Shown here: positions 1 through 7,987 of the stretch, one piece after another
Numbering within the stretch: the stretch's first letter is position 1
How the letters are laid out: every line of letters begins with the position of its first letter
Source: Dechloromonas sp.
GTDB lineage: Bacteria; Pseudomonadota; Gammaproteobacteria; Burkholderiales; Rhodocyclaceae
Length of the DNA: 16,073 nucleotides
Direction: 5' to 3'
Assembly (NCBI GenBank): GCA_017302355.1
Contig: JAFLDQ010000071.1
Coordinates: 1 to 16,073, forward strand
Position numbers and translations under genes: made by a program
Notes under the pieces: generated by a model
Databases searched by the model: none
Told to the model about the DNA's origin: nothing
The model's input: only the letters and a program-made list of their open reading frames with translations

Positions 1-104
1 CGCGACGGGCGCGACGGCCTCGCGGGGCCCACGTCCCAGTCCTGCGCGCGCGCGGTGGCGGGCGCCAGCAGCAGGGCGGTGAGCAGCGCGAGGCGCGGTC
101 GCAT
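1..104 (-). CDS. Exported protein, N-terminal fragment (runs off left edge)
   Basis: An ATG on the minus strand (102-104) opens a frame that continues off the left edge. The first ~21 residues form a clear Sec signal peptide: MRPR, a hydrophobic core LALLTALLLAPA, then a TARA-Q cleavage site. The mature part begins QDWDVGPARPSRPS. It starts only 21 nt after the stop of the hydrolase at 126, on the same strand, so the two are probably co-transcribed. Too little remains to name a family. The signal peptide is seen directly; export to the periplasm or outside is inferred from it. Confidence 0.6.
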   Translation of the reverse strand, partial: MRPRLALLTALLLAPATARAQDWDVGPARPSRPS

Positions 105-125
105 CCGAGGATGATAGCGCGGCGA

Positions 126-1735
126 TCAGTCCGGGTCGCAGGCGCCGTCGCAGGGCTGGGTGATGGCGCCGTCGCGGAAGAGCGCGCGGAGCTGGCCGTA
201 CGCGGCGCGGGTGGACACCGCGTCGGAGTGCGTGCCGTTGTCCATCGACGGGATGGTGTTGGTGTCCGGCGGCGTGTACGCGCGGAGCAGCGCGGGCAGG
301 GCGATCTGCGAGAGCGCGGCGCTGGCGTCGGAGGGCGCGGTGGTGGCGGTGAGCCCGAAGACCGTCTCGACCGCGGGCGTGAGCTGCTGCGCGCCGAACG
401 CGCGGGCGAGGATGCGCGTGGAGAAGTTCGGCACCTGGCAGTCGCCGATGGCCTCCTGGAGGATGATCCGCCGCCCGCGCGGCGCGTCCGAGAGGGTGTC
501 GCGGAACGCGAGGGTCGCGAGGTTCGCGCCGTCGGTGTGGTCGAAGCGCCCCTGGAGCAGGGCGATGAACTGCGCCTGCAACAAGGGGTCGGGATAACGG
601 ACATCGACGAAGGTCTTGATCGGTCCGTACACCGTGGAGCGCGGGAGGAGGTTGGACCACGAGCCCCCGGGCACGCTCACCACCGCGCGGGAGATGTGCC
701 GAGAGACCGAGAACAGCGATGAGCCCTGGATCCCCCCGAGGCTCACGCCGTAGTAGTACACGCGCGACGGGTCGACGAGGTCGCCGGCGCCGGGGCGCAC
801 CTGGGGGTGTCGGCTGAGCGCGCCCACCGCGAGCTCCGTGAGCGCGAGGTTGTTCACCAGGGACTGAAGCAGCCGGTCGGTGACCAGGGTGACCCGGTTG
901 ATGTTCGGGACCACCTGCGCGATGAGGGTCTGGAGGTCCCCGCCGGAGAGGCCGATCCAGTCGGTGGCGATGACCACGGAGCCGAGCTCCTGCGCGAGCG
1001 GCTGGATGTGGTCGCGGCCGATGTTGCCGGTGAGGTAGTCCTCGCCGCGGCCGAAGACCCCGTGGCCGAAGACGGTGAGGGGGATCGGCGCCGTCGCCGC
1101 GCGCGCGGCGGCGGGGACGATCATCGTGAAGGGGTACGACGGCGGCGCGGGCTGCGCCGCGGCGCTCCCGTCTGCATTGAAGACAAGGGAGTTCTCTTCG
1201 GTGAGGTAGTTGGGCGGGGTGAAGGTCCCGAAGACGATGCGCGCGACGTTGGCGTTGGGCGCCTCGATCACGCGGGCGATGGTGAAGGGGATCCCGTCGG
1301 CCGTCGCCGCGCGGCGGAAGACCTCCGCGCGCATCCCGAGGATCGGCCCGAGCACGTGCTGCCGGCTCGCGGTGGTCCACTCCAGCGCGAGCTGGATGTC
1401 ATTGCGGGCGAAGCCGTTGCGACCGAGCATCGCGAAGGCCTCCTCGTAGCGCGGGCGCGCGGCCTCGACGCGCGGGTCCGTCGAGGGGGTGTTGTCGCGC
1501 AGCGCGACGAAGCCGCGAGAGCTCGGGAGCGGCGCCCCCGTCGCGGTGCGCGCGGTGTTGCGCACCGCGAGCACGTAGCGGGTGCTGAAGCGCAGTGGCT
1601 CCAACGGGCGGATGATCAGCGCGGCGCGGGCGACGTCGCGGGCGTTGGCGTCCATCTCGGAGAGGAAGGGCACGCGGCGCCCGGTGCCCAGCTCGAAGAG
1701 CGCGATGGGGGACGCGGGGTCGACGGAGCGCTCGG
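126..1735 (-). CDS. Alpha/beta-hydrolase (lipase/esterase-like), 5'-truncated
   Basis: About 535 C-terminal residues of a large hydrolase. The nucleophile elbow is G-V-S-L-G-G (Ser codon 741-743), the likely acid lies in GDCQVPN, and the probable catalytic His is in NGTHSD (His codon 228-230). The N-terminal part contains DPASPIALFELGTGRRV and RYVLAVRNT. This matches large secreted lipase-like proteins I know from myxobacteria; substrate unknown. The open frame continues to 2444, but the protein-like sequence stops near 1735, where coding on the opposite strand begins. I therefore treat 1735 as a break and not a start: no start codon, signal peptide or ribosome site is seen there. Very high GC3, unlike the genes right of 2,900. 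Confidence 0.7.
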
Positions 1736-1739
1736 GGTG

Positions 1740-2324
1740 TCGAATGTCCGCGAGGTCCTCCGCGCGCAGCGCGACGCCGAGGTCGCCGCCATCGCGAACA
1801 GCTACATCGTGTTCAACGGGCAGCAGAACCAGCGCCGGTGGGACAGCACGTTCATCGGCGAAGAGTTTCTGCACAACAACAACGAGAGCATGCTCGCCCG
1901 CGAGGACCTGCAGTCGGGCACGCGCGAGTTCTTCTTCTTCATCAACGACCGGCTCTGGAAGCGCTTTCAAGCGCGGCGCGTGCCCCCCGGCGGGCTCGAC
2001 TTCGCGACCTTCGCGGCCTCGCTCGAGGGGCTCTTCGGCCCGGGGTTGCACCGGCCGCGCGAGGGCGCGGGGGCCGTCTCGGGGCAGGAGGTGGTGCTCT
2101 GGCAGTCGGGCCGCACGCGCCTTCGCGTGTTCGATCAGAGCCAGTTTCACAGCGTGTTCTGCCTGGTCTACGAGGAGAAGGTGCTCGCGGATCACATGGC
2201 CGAGGTGCGCCGCGAGCGCGCCGAGCGCGAGGCCGCCGCGCGCCGACAGACGCAGGACACGAACCAGGGCGCGCCCGTCGAAGACCGCAACGAAGACGTG
2301 GTCGATCGCATCACGGGCCAGTCG
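1740..2324 (+). CDS. Unrecognised protein fragment, truncated at both ends
   Basis: In the frame of position 1740 the translation has natural protein composition from VSNVREVLRAQRDAEVAAI to about EDVVDRITGQ, some 190 residues. Features include ANSYIVFNGQQNQRRW, FFFFINDRLWKRFQ, RTRLRVFDQSQFHSVFCLVY and a charged, probably helical stretch (AEVRRERAEREAAARR). I do not recognise the family. Neither a credible start nor a stop is present: upstream the same frame is an antisense shadow of the hydrolase, downstream it becomes low-complexity Arg/Ser/Thr. It looks like a gene fragment joined on both sides, with myxobacterial-style codon use. Confidence 0.45.
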
Positions 2325-2476
2325 CGGGCGACGCCGAGCGCGCGGGCCACACGCACGCGTGCATTCATCACATCGGTCCGGACCAGGAGGGGTTCCTCCG
2401 CTTCTGGGAGAAGGAGCTGCGGCCGCGCATCGGCGCGGAAGCACCGCGTCGGATCGTCGCCGTCACCGGGCGGCGC
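2321..2476 (+). CDS. Short unrecognised coding fragment
   Basis: In the +2 frame the translation around 2342-2476 (GHTHACIHHIGPDQEGFLRF, then a helix-like WEKELRPRIG segment, ending RRIVAVTGRR) looks like real protein. The flanking sequence in this frame does not. It lies one frame off the preceding fragment (1740-2324), so it is either the same gene after a frameshift near 2,320 or another joined piece. No start or stop belongs to it. No function is proposed. Confidence 0.3.
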
Positions 2477-2809
2477 CGTGCGGCGTCAGCCACGGCTGTG
2501 CGTCCGCGCAAGAACGCTCGTCCGCGGCGCTCGTGAGCGACGCACCGGAACCGGGTGCAAGAAGAACTTGCACGGCCGGTAGCCGATTTCGGTAGCGCCT
2601 ACAGCGGTGAGCCGTGGATGCCGCGACAATAGGAGACTTCGGTCGCGGCACGCTGCTTGCCTTCTGGGCACTTCGGTTCGGCTCCGTGCTCGGATGCGAG
2701 CGCGCAGCGATCGCGTCTCCGTCGTCGCTGCGCACAGCGACGGCACCGGAAACGTGGCCGACAAGAGAAACGTTGGCAGTCCCCTCGTGGCGTAGCGGCG
2801 GCGATCGTC
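2477..2809. other. No convincing gene; foreign-looking spacer with one hairpin
   Basis: Several frames are open because of high GC, but none reads as a natural protein and the two strands contradict each other. The one clear structure is a stem-loop at 2555-2573: GTGCAAG, loop AAGAA, CTTGCAC, with an outer ACCGG/CCGGT pair (2544-2548 and 2576-2580). There is no T-run after it on either strand, so it is not a standard terminator. Confidence 0.4.
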
Positions 2810-3778
2810 GTGCGCGTCGTGAACGGCGGCCGGCCGGCGACGCTGACGCTCCCGACGCCGGACGGCCCGCTGACGCTCGAGGCCCTGTGCCCCGGCACGC
2901 GCGAGTTCCTGCGCGCCGCGGCCCTCGGTGCCGCGGCCTGCGGGCTGGGCGGAGCGGGCCACGCCGCAACCGGCGAGCGCATGCGCTTCGAGTCGGTCAT
3001 TCCCGGCCCCTTCTCGCTGACTGACGAAAAACCCACGTCCTACGCCGCGGTCACCGAATACGGCAACTTCTACGAGTTCGGGCCCGACAAGGACAGCCCG
3101 GCCCGCAACGCCTACCGCCTGCGCACCCGGCCGTGGACGGTCAGCGTCGAGGGCGAGGTCCGGGCTCCCAGGACCTTCGCCATCGACGACATCCTGAAGT
3201 GGGCGCCGCTCGAGGAGCGCGTCTACCGGATGCGCTGCGTCGAAGGCTGGAGCGCCGTCATTCCCTGGGCCGGCTTTCCGCTCAACGAGCTGATCCGGCG
3301 CTGCAACATCACCGGCAATGCGAAATTCGTCGAATTCTGGTCGCTGGCCGACCCGGAGCAGATGCCCTACGTCCGCCTCCCCTTCCTCGACTGGCCCTAT
3401 ATCGAGGCGCTCCGGGTCGACGAGGCGATGCATCCGCTGGCCCTGCTCGGCCTAGGCATGTACGGCGAGCACATGCCCAGGCAGAACGGCGCCCCATTGC
3501 GCGTCGTCGTTCCGTGGAAATATGGCTTCAAGGGCGCCAAGTCGGTCGTCAAGGTGCGCTTCGTCGAGAAGCAGCCGCCCACCGTATGGACCAAGGCGGC
3601 CCCCGGCGAATACGGCTTCTATTCCAACGTCAACCCGGACGTGCCGCACAAGCGCTGGAGCCAGAGCCACGAACGCCGCCTCGGCGAATTCTTCAAGCGC
3701 AAGACCCTGCCGTTCAACGGCTACGCCGACCAGGTCGCCGGGCTCTACGCCGGCATGGATCTGCGCAGGAATTTCTGA
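2810..3778 (+). CDS. msrP: MsrP, periplasmic methionine sulfoxide reductase, molybdopterin subunit
   Basis: Catalytic subunit of the MsrPQ system, which reduces methionine sulfoxide in periplasmic proteins using a molybdopterin cofactor. Seen: the family core from [23 protein letters not shown], the molybdenum-ligand Cys in RMRCVEGWS (Cys codon 3236-3238), [11 protein letters not shown], and a C-terminus ending AGMDLRRNF, as usual. Homology is certain from [10 protein letters not shown] (2900 on). The first 30 codons from the GTG at 2810 are doubtful: the expected twin-arginine (RREFL) reads TREFL, and no ribosome site is obvious. PLTLEAL just before it can be lined up with the EITPEAL typical of the family, so the start may be native but altered, or 2,900 may be a join. 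msrQ follows after 3 nt. Confidence 0.85.
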   Translation: MRVVNGGRPATLTLPTPDGPLTLEALCPGTREFLRAAALGAAACGLGGAGHAATGERMRFESVIPGPFSLTDEKPTSYAAVTEYGNFYEFGPDKDSPARNAYRLRTRPWTVSVEGEVRAPRTFAIDDILKWAPLEERVYRMRCVEGWSAVIPWAGFPLNELIRRCNITGNAKFVEFWSLADPEQMPYVRLPFLDWPYIEALRVDEAMHPLALLGLGMYGEHMPRQNGAPLRVVVPWKYGFKGAKSVVKVRFVEKQPPTVWTKAAPGEYGFYSNVNPDVPHKRWSQSHERRLGEFFKRKTLPFNGYADQVAGLYAGMDLRRNF

Positions 3779-3781
3779 ACG

Positions 3782-4447
3782 ATGGTCACACAGGAAACCC
3801 CGCCGCCGCTCGCTCGCATCAAGCTCGCCCTCTTCCTGCTGGCGCTGCTGCCGCTCGGACGCCTGCCGTGGGCCGCGTGGACCGGCGATTTCGGCCCCAA
3901 CCCGGTCGAATTCGTCCAGCGCTGGACCGGCGCCTGGACCTTCAATTTCCTGTTGCTGACGCTGTGCATCACGCCGCTGCGCGTGTGGACGCAATGGCAC
4001 TGGCTGCTCCGTCTGCGGCGCATGCTCGGGCTGTTCACCTTCTTCTACGCGACGCTGCACTTCCTGTCCTTCATCGGCTTCGACCATTCCTTCGCGGTCG
4101 ACGCCATTGCCCGGGACGTTTTCAAGCGCCCCTTCGTCACCGTCGGCTTCGCCGCCTTCGTGCTGCTGATCCCGCTCGCCGCGACCTCGAACCAGTGGGC
4201 GATCCGCAAGCTGGGCGGGCGCAAGTGGCAGGAACTGCATCGCAGCGTCTACCTGATCGGCATTCTCGCCTGTGTGCACTATTTCTGGCTGGTAAAGGCG
4301 ACGGCGCTGCTCTGGCCGCTGGCCTACTCCGTCGCGCTCGCCCTGCTGCTCGGCTGGCGCGTGCGCGAGCGGCGGCGCAAGGCGATTCCCGTTCCCCGCT
4401 TCGAAAACGCCAAACCGCTCAAGTTCTTCAGGCAGAAGCCGGAATAG
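3782..4447 (+). CDS. msrQ: MsrQ, heme-binding membrane subunit of MsrPQ
   Basis: Inner-membrane b-type cytochrome that passes electrons from the respiratory chain to MsrP. 221 residues, with about six hydrophobic segments beginning LALFLLALLPLGRLPW. Conserved family stretches are visible: TGAWTFNFLLLTLCITPLR, RRMLGLFTFFYATLHFLSF (probable heme His), and WQELHRSVYLIGILACVHYFW (further heme His residues). It starts with ATG 3 nt after the msrP stop, with AGGAA just upstream inside the msrP end, so the two form an operon. Its stop is 3 nt from the stop of convergent bioC, and no hairpin terminator lies between them. Confidence 0.93.
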   Translation: MVTQETPPPLARIKLALFLLALLPLGRLPWAAWTGDFGPNPVEFVQRWTGAWTFNFLLLTLCITPLRVWTQWHWLLRLRRMLGLFTFFYATLHFLSFIGFDHSFAVDAIARDVFKRPFVTVGFAAFVLLIPLAATSNQWAIRKLGGRKWQELHRSVYLIGILACVHYFWLVKATALLWPLAYSVALALLLGWRVRERRRKAIPVPRFENAKPLKFFRQKPE

Positions 4448-4450
4448 CCG

Positions 4451-5329
4451 CTATTTCCCGCGCCGTGTCTCGAAGCGGACGATGGCGCGGCCATCGGCGG
4501 CCTGCTTCGGCGGCGCCTTCCAGGCATGGCCCTGGATGACCTCGAAGGTCGCCGGCAGCTTGCCGTCGCGGCGCAGGCCATCGTAGGCGGCGCGCGCCCG
4601 CGCCCACGACTGGCGCCCGGTCAGGCCATGCCGGCGCGCCTTCATCGCGCAGCCCGACCCGGCGGCGCGCAGGTCGCCGAGCATGTCGTCGAAGCGGTCG
4701 TAGGTCAGCGTCAGCACTTCCATGTCCATCACCGGGTCGGCGAAGCCGCAGCCGACCAGCATGTCGCCGAGGTCGTGCATGTCGATGAAACGCTGGGTGT
4801 GCGGGTAGCCGTCGGCGAAGGCCGAACGCAGTTCCTTCAGGGTATCCGGCCCCAGCGTCGAGAACATGATCAGCCCGCCGACTTCGAGGACGCGGTGCGC
4901 CTCGGCCAGCGCCGGCAGCGGGTCGTCGAGCCAGTGCAGCAGCAGGTTGGACCAGACGATTGCGGTCGACGCCGATTTGAGGGGCAATTTCACCGCATCG
5001 CCCGCCAGTCGCCGCGCTTCGTTCGCGCGCCCGATTCCCAGCCAGCGCTGCCAGCCGGCGCGCGCCTGCGGGCCGGCCCGCAGCATGGCGGGAGAAATAT
5101 CGACGCCGACCAGTTGCGCCTGCGGGTAGCGCGCCGCCAGGCCGGCGAAGCTGCCGCCGCGACTGCACCCGAGATCGACGATGCGCGCCGGCTGGATGTT
5201 GACGTAGTCCAGCCGCTCCTGCATGCGGCGGTCGACCTCGCGGACCAGGAAATCGGCCTGATCGTAATTCGCCGCCGCCCGCGAAAAACGCCGGCCGACC
5301 TGTCGGCGGTCGACGAACGCCTGACTCAT
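4451..5329 (-). CDS. bioC: BioC, malonyl-ACP O-methyltransferase
   Basis: SAM-dependent methyltransferase that masks the malonyl-ACP carboxylate so fatty acid synthesis can build the pimeloyl chain of biotin. 292 residues. The N-terminus DRRQVGRRFSRAAANYDQA is typical of BioC. SAM motif I is VDLGCSRGGSF, followed by LVGVDISPAML, and SNLLLHWLDDP matches the family's post-III motif. The FSTLGPDTLKELRSAF stretch is strongly BioC-like. It lies downstream of bioB on the same strand after a 100-nt gap filled by a large inverted repeat whose arm includes the start codon. Acts in the cytoplasm. The C-terminal ~20 residues are weakly conserved. Confidence 0.9.
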   Translation of the reverse strand: MSQAFVDRRQVGRRFSRAAANYDQADFLVREVDRRMQERLDYVNIQPARIVDLGCSRGGSFAGLAARYPQAQLVGVDISPAMLRAGPQARAGWQRWLGIGRANEARRLAGDAVKLPLKSASTAIVWSNLLLHWLDDPLPALAEAHRVLEVGGLIMFSTLGPDTLKELRSAFADGYPHTQRFIDMHDLGDMLVGCGFADPVMDMEVLTLTYDRFDDMLGDLRAAGSGCAMKARRHGLTGRQSWARARAAYDGLRRDGKLPATFEVIQGHAWKAPPKQAADGRAIVRFETRRGK

Positions 5330-5430
5330 TCCATTTCCAGATCAATTGTGACGCGAAGACGAGCCGCCGACAGTGCAAACAGCACGGCAAGGCGAAGTCG
5401 ACAAAGTCACGGTTGGTCTGGAAATGGAAT
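5328..5430. repeat. 103-bp near-palindrome between bioB and bioC
   Basis: Perfect 14-bp inverted arms, ATTCCATTTCCAGA (5328-5341) and TCTGGAAATGGAAT (5417-5430). Pairing continues inward: TCAATT (5342-5347) against GGTTGG (5411-5416) with G-T wobbles, then GTGAC (5348-5352) against GTCAC (5406-5410), about 25 bp in all. An apical hairpin GTGC-AAACA-GCAC and GCC/GGC pairs lie inside. The outer arms end on the first base of the bioB stop (TGA at 5432-5430) and on the bioC ATG, so the bioC start is inside the stem in the bioBC mRNA. It may be a translation-coupling hairpin or a small MITE/REP-like element. Confidence 0.75.
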
Positions 5431-6413
5431 CAAACCGCCGTCACGCCCAGGCGGGCGAACAGTTGGTCGTCACGGTCGACGTCGGGGTTGCCCGTGGTCA
5501 GCAGGCGCTCGCCGTAGAACATCGAGTTGGCGCCGGCGAGGAAGCACAGCGCCTGCAGTTCGTCGCTCATCTCCTGACGCCCCGCCGACAGGCGCACCCA
5601 CGACGACGGCATGGTGATCCGGGCGGCGGCGATGGTGCGCACGAACTCGAACGGGTCGAGGCGCGGATTGCCGGCCAGCGGCGTTCCGGGAATCGGCACC
5701 AGGTTGTTGATCGGCACCGATTCCGGCGGCCGCGGCAGGTTCGCCAACTGGACGATCAGCCCGGCGCGGTTCTTGCGCGACTCGCCCATGCCGATGATGC
5801 CGCCCGAGCAGACGTTGATTCCGGCTTCGCGCACCTGCTCGAGCGTGTCGAGACGATCGTCCTGGGTGTGCGTCTTGATGACCTGCCCGTAGAATTCCTT
5901 GTCGGTGTCGAGATTGTGGTTGTAATAGTCGAGCCCGGCTTCCTTGAGCTTCCCGGCCTGGCCTTCCTTCAGCATGCCAAGCGTGACGCAGGTCTGCATG
6001 CCGAGCGCCTTGACTTCGCGCACCATGTCGAGCACGCGGTCGAGGTCGTTGTCCTTCGGCCCCTTCCACGCGGCGCCCATGCAGAAACGCGAGGCGCCCT
6101 TGTCCTTCGCCGCCTTGGCCGCCGAAACGACTTCATCCAGCGGCAGCAGGCGCTCGCGCCCGGTTTCGGTCTCGTAGCGCGCCGATTGCGAGCAGTAGCC
6201 GCAATCCTCGGAACAACCGCCGGTCTTGACCGAGAGCAGCGTCGAGCGTTGAATGGCGTTGGGATCGAAATGCTCGCGGTGCACGCCCTGGGCGCGCCAC
6301 AGCAGATCCATCAGCGGCATTTCATAAAGGGCGAGCACTTCGTCGACCGTCCACCGGCGGGCGGGGAGCGACTGGGTGGCGGGAGAAACGGCGGCGAGCG
6401 AGCTGGCGTGCAT
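5430..6413 (-). CDS. bioB: BioB, biotin synthase
   Basis: Radical-SAM enzyme that inserts sulfur into dethiobiotin, the last step of biotin synthesis. 327 residues from the ATG at 6413. The [4Fe-4S]-SAM cluster motif is C67-S-E-D-C71-G-Y-C74, followed by SQSARY. Also visible: [11 protein letters not shown], the YYNHNLDTD motif, [25 protein letters not shown] and [15 protein letters not shown], all conserved. The frame stays open to 6695, but homology begins at [19 protein letters not shown] and the promoter at 6465-6493 supports the 6413 start. bioC follows. Cytoplasmic. Confidence 0.96.
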   Translation of the reverse strand: MHASSLAAVSPATQSLPARRWTVDEVLALYEMPLMDLLWRAQGVHREHFDPNAIQRSTLLSVKTGGCSEDCGYCSQSARYETETGRERLLPLDEVVSAAKAAKDKGASRFCMGAAWKGPKDNDLDRVLDMVREVKALGMQTCVTLGMLKEGQAGKLKEAGLDYYNHNLDTDKEFYGQVIKTHTQDDRLDTLEQVREAGINVCSGGIIGMGESRKNRAGLIVQLANLPRPPESVPINNLVPIPGTPLAGNPRLDPFEFVRTIAAARITMPSSWVRLSAGRQEMSDELQALCFLAGANSMFYGERLLTTGNPDVDRDDQLFARLGVTAV

Positions 6414-6464
6414 GGGAGGCCTTGCTTGAAAAAGATCGGGAGAAACCGGTGGCGGCGTTGTTGA

Positions 6465-6493
6465 ATTGTCGGGGACACCTGTAAGGGTGTCAA
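6465..6493 (-). promoter_or_regulatory. Sigma-70-type promoter of bioB with inverted repeat
   Basis: On the minus strand: -35 TTGACA (6493-6488, perfect), 17-nt spacer, -10 GACAAT (6470-6465, 4 of 6). Predicted transcription start is near 6458, giving a ~45-nt leader to the bioB ATG. An inverted repeat GACACC (6474-6479)/GGTGTC (6486-6491) overlaps the -35 box and spacer, which is where a repressor would sit. It does not match the E. coli BirA operator that I know, so the regulator is unknown. Confidence 0.65.
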
Positions 6494-7197
6494 TTTTACC
6501 CCAGCCCTGGCGCGCCGCCCTGCGCCGCGTTGCCGCGCGCCTGCTGCCGGGCAGTTGCCTGCTTTGCGCCGCCGACAGCGCCGCCGGCCTGTTGTGCCCG
6601 GCGTGCGCCGCCGACCTGCCGCGGCTCCCGCCTGCGCTGTGCCCGCAGTGCGGCGACGGGACGACGCTCGGCGAGCGTTGCGGCGCCTGCCTCAAGGACC
6701 CGCCGGCCTTCGCGCGGACGCTGGCGCTCTTTCGCTACGAATTCCCGGTCGACCGCCTGATCCAGGCCCTCAAGTACGGCCACCAGCTGCCGCTGGCCGC
6801 CTGGTTCGGGGCCGGTCTCGCGCACAAGCTGAACGCCAGCGAGCACGACCTCGTCCTGCCGCTGCCGCTGCACCCGTCGCGCCTGCGGACGCGCGGCTTC
6901 AACCAGTCGCTGGAAATCGCCCGCCCCGTCGCCCGGGCGCTTGGCCTCGCGCTCGACGCCGCCCTGCTGTCGCGCACCCGCGCGACGCCGCCGCAGGCCG
7001 AACTGCCGCTCAAGGAGCGCGCCGGCAACGTGCGCGGCGCCTTCGCCTGTGGCGGCGACCTCGCCGGCCGGCGCGTGCTGCTGGTCGACGACGTGATGAC
7101 CACCGGCTCCACGCTGCGCGAGGCGGCCCGCATACTGAAACTCCACGGCGCCGCGCAGGTCACCGTCGCCGTCGCCGCCCGAGCGCTGCGCAAATAG
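6487..7197 (+). CDS. comF: ComF-family phosphoribosyltransferase-like protein
   Basis: ComF/GntX-type protein, linked to DNA uptake in naturally competent bacteria; its exact reaction is not established. 236 residues from the GTG at 6487. N-terminal zinc-type cysteine pairs: CLLC, CPAC, CPQCGDG, CGAC. Then [35 protein letters not shown], and the phosphoribosyl-pyrophosphate loop [14 protein letters not shown] near residues 195-208. An alternative TTG start at 6466 would add seven residues. Neither start has a good ribosome site, and both lie inside the divergent bioB promoter. Neighbours downstream are a TA pair and trmL. Confidence 0.9.
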   Translation: MSILPQPWRAALRRVAARLLPGSCLLCAADSAAGLLCPACAADLPRLPPALCPQCGDGTTLGERCGACLKDPPAFARTLALFRYEFPVDRLIQALKYGHQLPLAAWFGAGLAHKLNASEHDLVLPLPLHPSRLRTRGFNQSLEIARPVARALGLALDAALLSRTRATPPQAELPLKERAGNVRGAFACGGDLAGRRVLLVDDVMTTGSTLREAARILKLHGAAQVTVAVAARALRK

Positions 7198-7264
7198 GTT
7201 GATTCGGCCCAACACCGGCAACCAGAAGTCTAACGTTGGACACGGGAGATCAGGCACCCCTTCC

Positions 7265-7292
7265 TTGACAACATCCCTATTTGGGATATTAT
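7265..7292 (+). promoter_or_regulatory. Promoter and operator of the HigBA-type module
   Basis: -35 TTGACA (7265-7270, perfect), 16-nt spacer, -10 TATTAT (7287-7292, 5 of 6). An inverted repeat ATCCC-TATTT-GGGAT (7273-7287) fills the spacer and touches the -10 box, the usual place for antitoxin binding and autorepression. The start of transcription predicted from the -10 box falls at or next to the toxin ATG (7299), so the message may be leaderless. Confidence 0.75.
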
Positions 7293-7298
7293 TCGGCC

Positions 7299-7583
7299 AT
7301 GCGAATCATTTCACACGCCAGAATTGTTCAGGCGCAAGCGGCGCACCCGGAATGCAGCGGCGCGCTCGATCAGTGGTATCGGCTGACGAAACGAGTGCGA
7401 TGGCGGAATTTTGCTGAGGTGAAGGCATGCTTTGCGGCGACGGACAAGGTCGGCGATAAATACATATTCGATATCGGCGGCAACAAGCTGCGCTTGATCG
7501 CCGCGATTCACTTCAACACCGGCAACCTGTTTGTCCGGGCAGTGCTGACGCATCGCGAATACGACAAAGGAGACTGGAAATGA
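7299..7583 (+). CDS. higB: HigB-type mRNA interferase toxin
   Basis: Type II toxin of the RelE-like HigB family, a ribosome-dependent mRNA endonuclease. 94 residues. Recognised from the order of conserved blocks: HPECSGALDQWYRL, VRWRNFAEVKACF, DKYIFDIGGNKLRLIAAIHF, and the diagnostic end VLTHREYDKGDWK. The frame is open from 7281, but the ATG at 7299 gives the normal N-terminus MRIISHARI and fits the promoter. Its stop overlaps the antitoxin start (ATGA at 7580-7583), so the pair is translationally coupled, toxin first as in hig modules. AT-richer than the flanking comF and trmL, in line with acquisition. It appears intact. Confidence 0.92.
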   Translation: MRIISHARIVQAQAAHPECSGALDQWYRLTKRVRWRNFAEVKACFAATDKVGDKYIFDIGGNKLRLIAAIHFNTGNLFVRAVLTHREYDKGDWK

Positions 7584-7987
7584 ACGCCCGACTGGATGCC
7601 GCTCTGGCCCACTGGAGTTTTGTCGCGCCCTTGTTGACGCCCGCCGCGAACGAAGCCGACTACCATGCGCTGGTTGAATCGCTCGATGCCATCCTTGATG
7701 CCGGCGGCGCCGACGAAGCGCACCCGCTCGCCGGGCTGGCGGCGATGGTCGGCGAACTGGTGGCCGCCTGGGAGCGGACGCACGTACCCATGCCAGCGGC
7801 GATGAGCGCGGCCGAGGTGCTGAGGTTTTTCATGGCGGGCCATGGTTTGCGCCAGTCCGATCTGCCGGAAATCGGCAACCAGTCCAAGGTTTCCGAAATC
7901 TTGTCCGGCAAGCGCGCCATCAATCTGCGCCAGGCAAAGGCGCTGTCCGAACGCTTCGCCGTACCGCTGGAAACGTTTGTGGATTGA
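7580..7987 (+). CDS. higA: HigA-type antitoxin, XRE helix-turn-helix
   Basis: Antitoxin partner of the preceding toxin, 135 residues. The N-terminal ~75 residues (MNARLDAALAHWSFVAPLLT onward) are the variable toxin-binding part. The C-terminal half is an XRE/Cro-type helix-turn-helix: VLRFFMAGHGLRQSDLPEIG, then SKVSEILSGKRAINLRQAKA and LSERFAVPLETFVD. Having the DNA-binding domain at the C-terminal end is common in HigA partners of this toxin type. The likely binding site is the inverted repeat at 7273-7287, which would repress the operon. A good ribosome site (AAAGGAGA, 7565-7572) sits inside the toxin gene. Confidence 0.9.
   Translation: MNARLDAALAHWSFVAPLLTPAANEADYHALVESLDAILDAGGADEAHPLAGLAAMVGELVAAWERTHVPMPAAMSAAEVLRFFMAGHGLRQSDLPEIGNQSKVSEILSGKRAINLRQAKALSERFAVPLETFVD

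Noticed and set aside
2555..2573. Group II intron or mobile-element end suggested by the GTGCAAG/CTTGCAC hairpin
   Set aside because: No intron domain V, reverse transcriptase, transposase or matching end is present.
807..2582. One continuous 591-residue plus-strand gene
   Set aside because: Its first half is the antisense shadow of the hydrolase (runs of RGRGD-type low complexity); only ~1740-2324 looks like protein.
2657..2809. ATG at 2657 as the msrP start
   Set aside because: It would add a Ser/Arg-rich stretch unlike any MsrP leader, within foreign-looking sequence and without a ribosome site.
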